A DNA stretch of 64,000 nucleotides from Cyanobium sp. WAJ14-Wanaka (lineage in GTDB: Bacteria > Cyanobacteriota > Cyanobacteriia > PCC-6307 > Cyanobiaceae), in NCBI RefSeq assembly GCF_024345375.1, contig NZ_JAGQAZ010000001.1, forward strand, positions 744,001 through 808,000, in the 5' to 3' direction. Within the stretch, counting starts at the first letter, position 1. Each line of letters starts with the position of its first letter. The notes beneath the pieces are model-generated. The model searched no databases. It was not told the origin of the DNA and saw only the letters and a program-made list of their open reading frames with translations. The translations under genes were made by a program, and so were the position numbers. Below are positions 47,442 through 55,202 of the stretch, one piece after another.

Positions 47442-47684
47442 TCAGCGGCTTTTAACGCAGTAGCCGCTGGAGCTGTACCAGCCCAAGGGGCAGCTGTTGC
47501 CGCTCTTTTCTATGGCGCCACGGGTATTGCCGCCACTGCTCGGCACGCAGTAGCTCCCGGAGCTGTAGTAGCCCAGCGGGCAGCTTCCCACTTTTGGGAG
47601 AGGGCGAATGGGCTGCTGGGCTAGGGCGCTGCCGGCTGCAAGAGCCGCCAGAGCGAGGGGGATCAGCAGGGGAGTGCGGCCCAT
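47442..47684 (-). CDS. small secreted Cys/Tyr-rich protein
   Basis: An 80-residue protein. Signal peptide LIPLALAALAAGSALA, then two imperfect repeats of SCPLGYYSSGSYC / SCPLGWYSSSGYC joined by a Gly/Ser linker. Four cysteines in the mature part could give two disulphides. A degenerate relative lies at 45356. Family and role are unknown; a surface or periplasmic peptide is the simple reading. Confidence 0.65.
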   Translation of the reverse strand: MGRTPLLIPLALAALAAGSALAQQPIRPLPKVGSCPLGYYSSGSYCVPSSGGNTRGAIEKSGNSCPLGWYSSSGYCVKSR

Positions 47685-47752
47685 CGGAGGCAGAAGCAGA
47701 GCTCCAGATTGGCCTGAAGCACACCAGCCCGCCTAGGCGATGCAGGGGCCGC

Positions 47753-48332
47753 ATGGAAACGGCGCCGGTGCAAACTCCGGCGACGGTCAGATGGGTTCTG
47801 CTGGGTGTCGCGCTCTGGGTGTCCGTGGCCGGGCCAGCTGAAGTCCATAGCCAAAGCGTCACGGCCACCGTGCTTTCCATCGGCGATGGCGACACGGTTC
47901 CTGTACGCCAGGCCGGCAGGACCATCACTGTGCGGTTGGCCTGCATCGATGCCCCAGATACCGCCCAGAGCCCATACGGCCAACAGGCCCGCACGTATTT
48001 GCAACAGAGGCTGCCAATTGGCCGGGAGGTCAGCCTCGATGTGAAAACCACAGACCGCTACGGCCGCTTCGTGGCGGAGGTGTTCAGCGGCGTGATCATC
48101 ACCTTGCATTGGTGGAAGGCGGTCAGGCCTTTGCCTATCGCCAGTACTAGGGCGGCTGCAATACCAAGGGGTATCTGGACGCCGAGCACCTGACCAGAAG
48201 TGGGTGACGCTTGACAGGCGCTACCGCTGCAGCGAAATCGATTCCTACGAGCGTGCCCAAGAGCTTATAGGCCATGGGCATAGCTATCTCGATAGCAATA
48301 GTGATGGCGAGGCCTGCGAAAGTTTGCGCTGA
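47753..48332 (+). pseudogene. thermonuclease with excalibur domain, frameshifted
   Basis: A signal peptide and the staphylococcal-nuclease-like core are readable (VLSIGDGDT, TVRLACIDAPD, DRYGRFVAEVF). Near 48090 the frame shifts: LALVEGGQAFAYRQY continues in another frame and meets TAG at 48148-48150. After a further shift an excalibur calcium-binding motif follows (CSEIDSYERAQEL, YLDSNSDGEACESL). The intact protein would have been an exported nuclease; this copy should be inactive. Confidence 0.8.
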
Positions 48333-48427
48333 GCGCATTGGCGAGCAGGGCCAGCCGCACCCCCCTCTGCCAGGAAAGTTGACGCCTCTCCATTTCGATC
48401 ACAAAGGGGGCTCAATGGAGCAGAGCA

Positions 48428-48934
48428 ATGCGTCGTTACAGCGAGGCCGTTAAAGCTGATGTGAGAAGGCGGATGGGTCCTCCACAAAGGCAGAGCGTGG
48501 CCCGGATTTCCAAGGAGCTGGGCATTCACCTTGCCACCCTCTACAGATGGAGAAGGGCTTGGCGACTGCAGGGTCAGGTGGTGCCGGCATCGCAAAAGGA
48601 TCCGGAGAGTTGGGGTTCTACCGATAAGTTCACGGTGGTGGTCGAGACCGCTGGCTTCAATGCCACCGAGCTCAGCGGTTACTGCCGCGAGAGGGGTTTG
48701 TACCCGGAACAGGTAGGAATTTGGCGGCAGGCGGCTCAAGATGCCAATGCCCAGCCTCTGCTGACGATGAGTGACCAGAAGGACCTCCAGAAGCGGCACC
48801 AGGAGGATCAACGGGAGATCAAACGTCTGCAGCAGGAGCTCAGGCGTAAAGAAAAGGCCTTGGCGGAGGCGGCGGCACTGCTGTTGGCTGCAAAAAAGAT
48901 CCAGGCCTTCTGGCCAGAGGACGGGGACGATTGA
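48428..48934 (+). mobile_element. transposase OrfA of an IS3-like element (remnant)
   Basis: A 168-residue protein: an N-terminal helix-turn-helix (SVARISKELGIHLATLYRWRRAW), a second helical domain (ELSGYCRERGLYPEQVGIWR), and a long coiled coil (EIKRLQQELRRKEKALAEAAA). This is the OrfA architecture of two-ORF IS elements. The ORF itself seems intact, but its partner is cut. No clear terminal inverted repeats were found. Confidence 0.8.
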
Positions 48935-49090
48935 CCTCCCCCGGCGATCGTCAGAAGGCTCTGCAGATCTTGGATGAGGGTATTGCTGATGGTGCTCGCG
49001 CTCGTGCGGTGGCCGATCTACTCGGCGTGGGTCTGACCACCCTGCAGCGCTGGCGCAGGCAGTTTGCTGGTAATGCTCTTCATCAAGCAA
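48931..49090 (+). pseudogene. 5' fragment of the partner transposase OrfB
   Basis: The frame overlaps the OrfA stop by 4 bases. It encodes about 50 residues (DRQKALQILDEGIADGARARAVADLLGVGLTTLQRWRR), the helix-turn-helix start of an rve-type OrfB. Homology appears to end near 49090; the DDE catalytic domain is missing. The IS is therefore dead. Confidence 0.72.
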
Positions 49091-49161
49091 AGGGACTACG
49101 AACGCGAGATTCGCCAGCTTCGGAACAGGTGGGTAGACGCAGGCAAGCCGGGGCTGGGCGT

Positions 49162-49330
49162 TTAATCCCAAAACCGATCCTGCGCCAGGGCCAAGCTCAT
49201 CGCCAACGTGTTGGCCTGCTCTGCTGAATACGGAGGTGCTGGCCAATCAGGGCCGAGATACATGTTCAGATCTGCTGCTACCAACTCCCAGTTGATTGGC
49301 TCTTCTACCGGCTCTGGCTCCTTGCGGTGC
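49162..49330 (-). pseudogene. gene tail copy B, joined to a CRR7-like start
   Basis: A minus-strand frame reading EPEPVEEPINWELVAADLNMYLG, then WPAPPYSAEQANTLAMSLAL and DRFWD, ending in TAA. It has no start codon of its own with support. It lies directly downstream of, and out of frame with, the CRR7-like fragment. The same 23-residue ending occurs at 44481. Confidence 0.5.
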
Positions 49331-49426
49331 TCAGGCCAGGGGTTCGGCCGCCGTGAGAATCCGCTCGCCGCCACCTGGCTCCAGCACCACGTAATGATCA
49401 AGCTCCCGCAACAGGGAATCGGACAT
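49331..49426 (-). pseudogene. CRR7-like N-terminal fragment
   Basis: A 31-residue frame, MSDSLLRELDHYVVLEPGG then ERILTAAEPLA, ends in TGA. It resembles the start of chlororespiratory reduction 7, an NDH-1 accessory protein of about 80-90 residues, but the remaining two thirds are absent. Its ATG overlaps the ATG of the divergent DUF6816 gene. Assignment rests on a short stretch. Confidence 0.45.
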
Positions 49427-50090
49427 GACTGGAGCCCTACTGGCACCCATGCTGGCGCTGCTGCTGGCGATCGGGCCGGGCGTGCTGGCGGAACGGGCCG
49501 CCCACTGGCCCGAGTGGCGCCTACCCGCTCCCCTGGAGCGCCCCTCAGCTCGACCCGGCCACCAGGACCTGAGCTACCCCGACTGGATGGCCGGGCGCTG
49601 GCAGGTGCGCAGCGATGACTTGGAGTACGAGGTGCGCTTCAGCCCCGACCCAGGCGGAACGGTAGTGGGAGATCGGGCCTTCAATGCCACCGCGATCGGC
49701 CGGGCCCTACTTGGCGCTGCCCTGCTGCAAGTGCGAAATGATCCGACCAACCCAAACCGCCAGATCGCCTTGCTGGCGAATGATCAGCAGCTGGAATCGA
49801 CGGTGGTGGGACGCCGCAGCGAATCGTCCATGCCGAGCGGCTTCTGGTCTGACGAACTGGCCCTGCAGGTGCTGCATGGCCCCGGCGACCCCCGGGTGAG
49901 CCGGGTGGAAACCCTGAGTCACTACAGCCAAAACCCCGACGGCACGGTGACAACCGAGCAGTGGCAGGCCAGCTATCCCTCTCCTGCCCTAGGTCTGGCC
50001 GCCGCGGCCAGCAGCAGTGGCCACTTCCACCTAACCCTGACACCGCTCAACCCCGCCCCACCTCCAGCACAATCCGATCCCGTCAGTTGA
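49425..50090 (+). CDS. DUF6816 family exported protein
   Basis: A 221-residue protein with an N-terminal signal peptide (LLAPMLALLLAIGPGVLA). Lipocalin-like beta segments follow: LSYPDWMAGRWQVRSDDLEYEVRF, VVGDRAFNATAIGRALLG, NPNRQIALL, TEQWQASY. The family is shared by cyanobacteria and plastids; function unknown. This appears to be a core gene, so the accessory region is interrupted here. The next 247 bases hold no supported gene. Confidence 0.72.
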   Translation: MTGALLAPMLALLLAIGPGVLAERAAHWPEWRLPAPLERPSARPGHQDLSYPDWMAGRWQVRSDDLEYEVRFSPDPGGTVVGDRAFNATAIGRALLGAALLQVRNDPTNPNRQIALLANDQQLESTVVGRRSESSMPSGFWSDELALQVLHGPGDPRVSRVETLSHYSQNPDGTVTTEQWQASYPSPALGLAAAASSSGHFHLTLTPLNPAPPPAQSDPVS

Positions 50091-50337
50091 ACAGGGGTTC
50101 GAGCAGAAGGTGGTCGGCGATGCCGGCCGGCAGAAGGGGCTGTGCTGCTGCCCGTGAGCTTGGTTGGGCCCCCTATGCCATCTGGACCCATGAGGAGTTC
50201 CACTCCACGGGCCGCCCTGAACTTGCCACGACTCTTGAGACCATCCGAGCAACCTATCGCTCTCCCCGGACTGCACAAATTGGGAGTGATAAGTAGCTTT
50301 AGCTGCGCCTTGCCGGGATTGATCGTTCCCCTCCACC

Positions 50338-50799
50338 ATGAATACCAAGGAGCTACTGCTGGCCCAGATGGATGCGGTGCTAATCGAGGCCGCGAGTCAT
50401 CCGCTGCCGCCCCGTCCGCCGACGGGCTGGCTGCGGGCCATACGCCAGGCCCTGGGCATGACCTCGCCCCTACTGGCGGCTCGCTTGGAAATCACTGCCT
50501 CCGGGGTGCGAAAGCTGGAGCAGGCCGAGGCGGCCGAGGCCATCACGCTCGGCACCCTGCGAAGGGTGGCCGAGGCCCTCGACTGTGATCTGCAGTACGC
50601 CCTCGTTCCCAGGCGCCCGTTGCGGGAGATGAGATGGAAACGGGCTCTGCACCTTGCGCAGCAGTGGCAGCAGCGCGCCGGTCGAACGATGGCGCTGGAG
50701 GCCCAGCCCGTTACCTCGCCCTCTGCAACGCCGGATGAGCGACTCGAGGCCATGGCCCAGGAGATCCTCCGCACCAGCGGCAGCCGGCTGTGGGTATGA
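50338..50799 (+). CDS. mobile mystery protein A (XRE-type regulator)
   Basis: A 153-residue protein of the TIGR02612 type. It carries a Cro/C1-type helix-turn-helix (WLRAIRQALGMTSPLLAARLEITASGVRKLEQAE) and LGTLRRVAEALDCDLQYALVPR. It is always reported next to mobile mystery protein B, as here, where they overlap by 4 bases (ATGA). It is probably the antitoxin/regulator of the pair. Confidence 0.82.
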   Translation: MNTKELLLAQMDAVLIEAASHPLPPRPPTGWLRAIRQALGMTSPLLAARLEITASGVRKLEQAEAAEAITLGTLRRVAEALDCDLQYALVPRRPLREMRWKRALHLAQQWQQRAGRTMALEAQPVTSPSATPDERLEAMAQEILRTSGSRLWV

Positions 50800-51341
50800 A
50801 CGACGACCTACCGGCCGGGGCGACGCCTCTCGATGGGGAGGAGCTGGAGGGGCTGCTGCCCACCCATCTAGTGAACCGCAGCCAGCTCAACGAATGGGAG
50901 CAACAGAACATCGAGGCCTGCCTACTCTGGCTATCACGTCTACGGAGGCCGCGGCCGCTGGAAGAGAACTGGCTACGTCGTTTGCACCGCGAGATGTTTG
51001 GCCAGAGTTGGCGTTGGGCCGGTCAATACCTCAACAGCGACAAGAACATCGGTGCCGACTGGCGGCAGATTCGCATGCAGGTGCCGGCCCTGCTGGCAGA
51101 CATCGCCATCCGCTTCCATCACCGGCTGGTCTCCATCCACCCATTCCCAAATGGCAACGGGCGCCATCCGCGCCTGATCGCTGATGTGTTGATCGAGCAG
51201 CTGGGGGCACCTCGCTTCTCCTGGGGAGGCAGCAACTACCTCGTCGATGCCTCTGCCCAGCGCCAGAAGTACATCGCTGCGCTTCAACAAGCAGACCGGG
51301 GCAACATCAGCGCCCTGCTCGCCTTTGCGCGGGCTAGCTGA
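50796..51341 (+). CDS. mobile mystery protein B, Fic/DOC-family protein
   Basis: A 181-residue protein of the TIGR02613 type. The Fic motif reads HPFPNGNGRH, with Asn where canonical Fic enzymes have Asp or Glu, as I recall is usual in this subfamily. LHREMFGQSWRWAGQYLNSDKNIG forms the flap region. Fic proteins transfer AMP or phosphate groups; here a toxin role with protein A as partner is inferred. The start ATG at 50796 overlaps the A gene stop. Confidence 0.85.
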   Translation: MNDDLPAGATPLDGEELEGLLPTHLVNRSQLNEWEQQNIEACLLWLSRLRRPRPLEENWLRRLHREMFGQSWRWAGQYLNSDKNIGADWRQIRMQVPALLADIAIRFHHRLVSIHPFPNGNGRHPRLIADVLIEQLGAPRFSWGGSNYLVDASAQRQKYIAALQQADRGNISALLAFARAS

Positions 51342-51390
51342 TCGGGGCGATGCTCGGCCTGATTCCGACATTGATCTGCTGGTGGTGATG
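51333..51390 (+). pseudogene. fragment of a MNT-type nucleotidyltransferase
   Basis: About 19 codons (ADRGDARPDSDIDLLVVM) match the GSxxRGDxxxxSDIDLLV active-site block of minimal nucleotidyltransferases (HEPN/MNT antitoxins). Nothing of the rest remains. It overlaps the end of the Fic gene in another frame. Confidence 0.65.
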
Positions 51391-51527
51391 CTCAAGCAGC
51401 TCGCTGCTCTTGTTTGTTCTCCTGGAGCTGTTGTGTGTTGCGGTTTCGGCCATGACCCGTCTCGGCTATCTGTGGGATGGCAGCCGAGGAACGAACTATT
51501 CACCACGAAGAGACTTAACCTTCAGGG

Positions 51528-51728
51528 ATGACCACTGTGCAAGCCATAGAAGCTGCTGTCGAGCAGCTGGCTCCCGAGCAACGGGCCCAGTTCCGGGCCT
51601 GGTTTGATGCTTTTGATGCCCGCGAATGGGACCAGCAGATGGACCAGGACCTTGGTGCTGGTCGCCTGGATTGGTTGGCTGACGAGGCCCTCGCCGATCT
51701 GAGCGCCGGGCGCTGCACCGATCGGTGA
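51528..51728 (+). CDS. antitoxin of a type II toxin-antitoxin pair
   Basis: A 66-residue acidic helical protein (IEAAVEQLAPEQRAQFRAWFDAFDAREWDQQM then DLGAGRLDWLADEAL). This pattern accompanies RelE/ParE-type toxins in many bacteria. Its stop overlaps the toxin start by 4 bases. Confidence 0.78.
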   Translation: MTTVQAIEAAVEQLAPEQRAQFRAWFDAFDAREWDQQMDQDLGAGRLDWLADEALADLSAGRCTDR

Positions 51729-51988
51729 AGCATCGCGCCAGTCCTCGCTTCTGGTCCTCATATGAAGCCCTCCCAGTTGCTGTGCAGGAGCTCGCTGATC
51801 GGGCCTATGGGCAGCTCAAGGCCGACCCCCGCCACCCATCACTACACCTCAAACGCATTGGGAGGTTCTGGTCCGTGAGGGTTGGCCTGAGACATCGCGC
51901 CTTGGCAGTGCAAGCCTCAGAGGATGGGCTGGTCTGGGTCTGGATCGGCACGCATGCTCAGTACGACCAGCTCCTCAAAAAAAGCTGA
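51725..51988 (+). CDS. RelE/ParE-superfamily toxin
   Basis: An 87-residue basic protein. SPRFWSSYEALPVAVQELADRAYGQLKADPRHPSL leads to the beta-sheet core LKRIGRFWSVRVGLRHRALAV and ends in WIGTHAQYDQLL. This matches HigB/RelE-like toxins of the cytotoxin family that cleave mRNA on the ribosome. It is coupled to its antitoxin. Confidence 0.82.
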   Translation: MKHRASPRFWSSYEALPVAVQELADRAYGQLKADPRHPSLHLKRIGRFWSVRVGLRHRALAVQASEDGLVWVWIGTHAQYDQLLKKS

Positions 51989-52097
51989 TTGCTGGGCTTT
52001 ACGTCAGTCGATTCGGTTTGTGGGCGCTAGAGGCGCAGAAGGCGATTTAATGGGCTGGGTCTCGCCACTACTGGGATTTTTCTGCTGTCGTGCGGCC

Positions 52098-52379
52098 TTA
52101 CTTGCTATCGAGCTGGTCGAATCGCCGTTTAGTAATGATCTTTGCCAATTCCAGGAAATAGCCAGCTGTGCACCACTTGCCGTGGTTACGCTCGCGATTG
52201 GCTACATCAGTCCTGACCTCGGCAGCCTCTGCCATTACTAGATCTAGCTCCCCTTGGGGCAACTCATAAAGCTCTTGAAGCTCAACTGAGCGGTCCAGCA
52301 AGTGACTTTTAAACCACTTTGGATTCAGCTCTTGGGGAGGGATATCCAAATCAATTTGGCTCCTATTTAGAACTCGCAT
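52098..52379 (-). CDS. hypothetical protein
   Basis: About 93 residues from the ATG at 52379. Acidic and helical: LNRSQIDLDIPPQELN, SVELQELYELPQGELDLVMAEAAEVRTD, and a basic end (AKIITKRRF). Base composition is visibly more AT-rich than surrounding core genes, suggesting recent transfer. It overlaps the end of the upstream hypothetical by 13 bases. No family recognised. Confidence 0.5.
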   Translation of the reverse strand: MRVLNRSQIDLDIPPQELNPKWFKSHLLDRSVELQELYELPQGELDLVMAEAAEVRTDVANRERNHGKWCTAGYFLELAKIITKRRFDQLDSK

Positions 52380-52582
52380 TCTACAGCATTGTCCTCTTCT
52401 TGCCATTCATCCATAAAGTCTTCGAAGCTCGAGTGGAAGCCAGGGTTGTTTAGATAAATCTCCACAAGATCATCCAAGGCTACGAATTCAGGAATAAATG
52501 CACCAGGCCTTTGCTTGTATTCATGCAAGATTTCTTCCCTATTCAATTTACTAAAATCCCAATAGCGCAGCATAGGCGCCAC
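52367..52582 (-). CDS. hypothetical acidic protein
   Basis: A 71-residue protein (LRYWDFSKLNREEILHEYKQ, FVALDDLVEIYLNNPGFHSSF, and an acidic tail). It shares the AT-rich character and reading direction of the next hypothetical, with overlap. The pair could be a small defence, immunity or toxin-antitoxin unit, but nothing in the sequence proves that. It marks the right end of the accessory zone. Confidence 0.5.
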   Translation of the reverse strand: MAPMLRYWDFSKLNREEILHEYKQRPGAFIPEFVALDDLVEIYLNNPGFHSSFEDFMDEWQEEDNAVECEF

Positions 52583-52606
52583 TGACAGCCAGGCAGGGTC
52601 TGCAAT

Positions 52607-53770
52607 TCAAGCCTCACTAACGGGCTGCGGTTGGTAGAAAAAGCCTTCACCGGAGCTGGGCTGCTGCACGACGGCACAACGGGTGGCGACCCGCCATAGG
52701 GCCCGATGGATCGGGGTGGGGTCATAGCGCACGAGATGGGGGAAGCGCTCCTTCAGTAGGGAAGTGGCCCTCCAGGCGTTGTAGTGGGGAATCCGAGGAT
52801 TGACGTGATGGCACACGTGGGTGGAACCAATGCCGTGGTGGAGCAAATTCAAAATTGGGCCGTAGGGGCGATCCACGGTCTGGAGGGCACCCTTGGCCCA
52901 GGTCCAATCAGGGGTGGAAAAGTGGGGAATATCGGTGTCGGTGTGCTGGAGCCAGGTATAACCCACTAGCCAGGAATTGATCACCAGGTAGGGCAGTCCG
53001 TAGACACATAATACCCTCGCTGGAGAGAATTGAATTGCAGCCAACACCAGGATCGCCAACATCCCCAGCAGGCCAAGATTCGAGAGCCGCATCAAGCCGA
53101 TGCAGGCATTCGGGAACAGGGCGCGCCTGCCGTTGCGAAACGGCCCAGCTATGGTGAAGTGGGAAGTTGGCGCACCGTAGTTTTCACCACCCGCCACACC
53201 AAACAGCAGGTATAGCGGCCAGCCCAACAGCAGATGGGTGATCAAGGAGGTGACCCCATAAAGCTCTGGCCCGAGCTGCTTGCTAATCCGCGCCACAAGG
53301 CGTCCTGCGGGCGACCCTGCCCGAGGGGGCACATGGGTTTCCCCCCCCTCCATGTGGTTGCAATTGGCGTGGTGCACCGCATGGCTGTGCTGCCAACTGA
53401 AGTAAGGCACCAGCAGCAGGCTGTGCAAGACGAATCCAACAACAGCCTCCACCCGGGGGTTGGGATGAAAAGCCCGGTGACCACATTCATGGGCGATCAC
53501 CCAGCAACCGCCGGCCACGGTGCCGGCCACCACCGCATAGAGAAGCCAGAGCGGCGCCGCCATGGCTGTCAAGGGAATTTTCGTTCCTAATGCGTAGGTC
53601 AGCAGGGTGAGGCTGAGGGACATCCCCAGACTTCCCCAGGCCTTGACTGGATGGATGCGTAGAAGCTCGGGGGGCAGGCTTGCCAGCAGTTCAGCTTTAC
53701 TGGGGTAGACAGGACGATCAAAAGGAAGCGACCCCGTAGCAAGGGGCCGAAGCGAAACAGAAGTAACCAA
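52607..53770 (-). CDS. desA: membrane fatty acid desaturase (DesA-type, delta-12-like)
   Basis: About 387 residues with four or more membrane helices. The three histidine boxes are intact: HECGH near residue 95, HHANCNH near 131, and HVCHH near 313. This set and overall length fit acyl-lipid delta-12 desaturases. The start is uncertain: a TTG at 53770 gives LVTSVSLRPLATGSLPF, similar to homologues as I recall them; the frame is open to 53872. Confidence 0.88.
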   Translation of the reverse strand: MVTSVSLRPLATGSLPFDRPVYPSKAELLASLPPELLRIHPVKAWGSLGMSLSLTLLTYALGTKIPLTAMAAPLWLLYAVVAGTVAGGCWVIAHECGHRAFHPNPRVEAVVGFVLHSLLLVPYFSWQHSHAVHHANCNHMEGGETHVPPRAGSPAGRLVARISKQLGPELYGVTSLITHLLLGWPLYLLFGVAGGENYGAPTSHFTIAGPFRNGRRALFPNACIGLMRLSNLGLLGMLAILVLAAIQFSPARVLCVYGLPYLVINSWLVGYTWLQHTDTDIPHFSTPDWTWAKGALQTVDRPYGPILNLLHHGIGSTHVCHHVNPRIPHYNAWRATSLLKERFPHLVRYDPTPIHRALWRVATRCAVVQQPSSGEGFFYQPQPVSEA

Positions 53771-53858
53771 TGGGCCGATTGGGTGACGCAGCCACGCTAA
53801 CAAGGCCCAAGCAGACGATGTTGAACATATCCTGAGCCAAATCCCCCGCCAATTTCGC

Positions 53859-54027
53859 TTGCAGAAGATCACCGGACCACTGCGCAGGGCCCTTATCTAT
53901 GGCGTTATTAGCTATGGGGGGCTCGTGCTAATCAACAATGCAGAGTTTGATTTGCCAAACATGTGGATAGCCTATTTGCCGATGTTTATCGGGGTTTATC
54001 TACTCACCCAGTGGTTAGATCGCAGGT

Positions 54028-54038
<11 letters not shown>
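53859..54038 (+). CDS. small membrane protein (TTG start)
   Basis: A 59-residue frame too short for the usual cutoff. It encodes a basic lead, a hydrophobic helix (LIYGVISYGGLVLI), NNAEFDLPN, and a second helix (MWIAYLPMFIGVYLLTQWL) ending in DRRFKN. No ATG is available before the first helix; TTG at 53859 is the best start. Its last 11 bases overlap the convergent futC gene. Protein-like pattern, but expression is unproven. Confidence 0.45.
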
Positions 54039-55143
<1,105 letters not shown>

Positions 55144-55202
55144 TAGGCGGCGGGGCCACGGGCGCTGCGTCCATCTTCCCCCCCGCATGACCATTCGGAT
55201 AT

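Noticed and set aside
49073-49165. 30-residue frame after the truncated OrfB
   Set aside because: It is short, has no ribosome site and probably spans the junction of the dead IS with flanking DNA.
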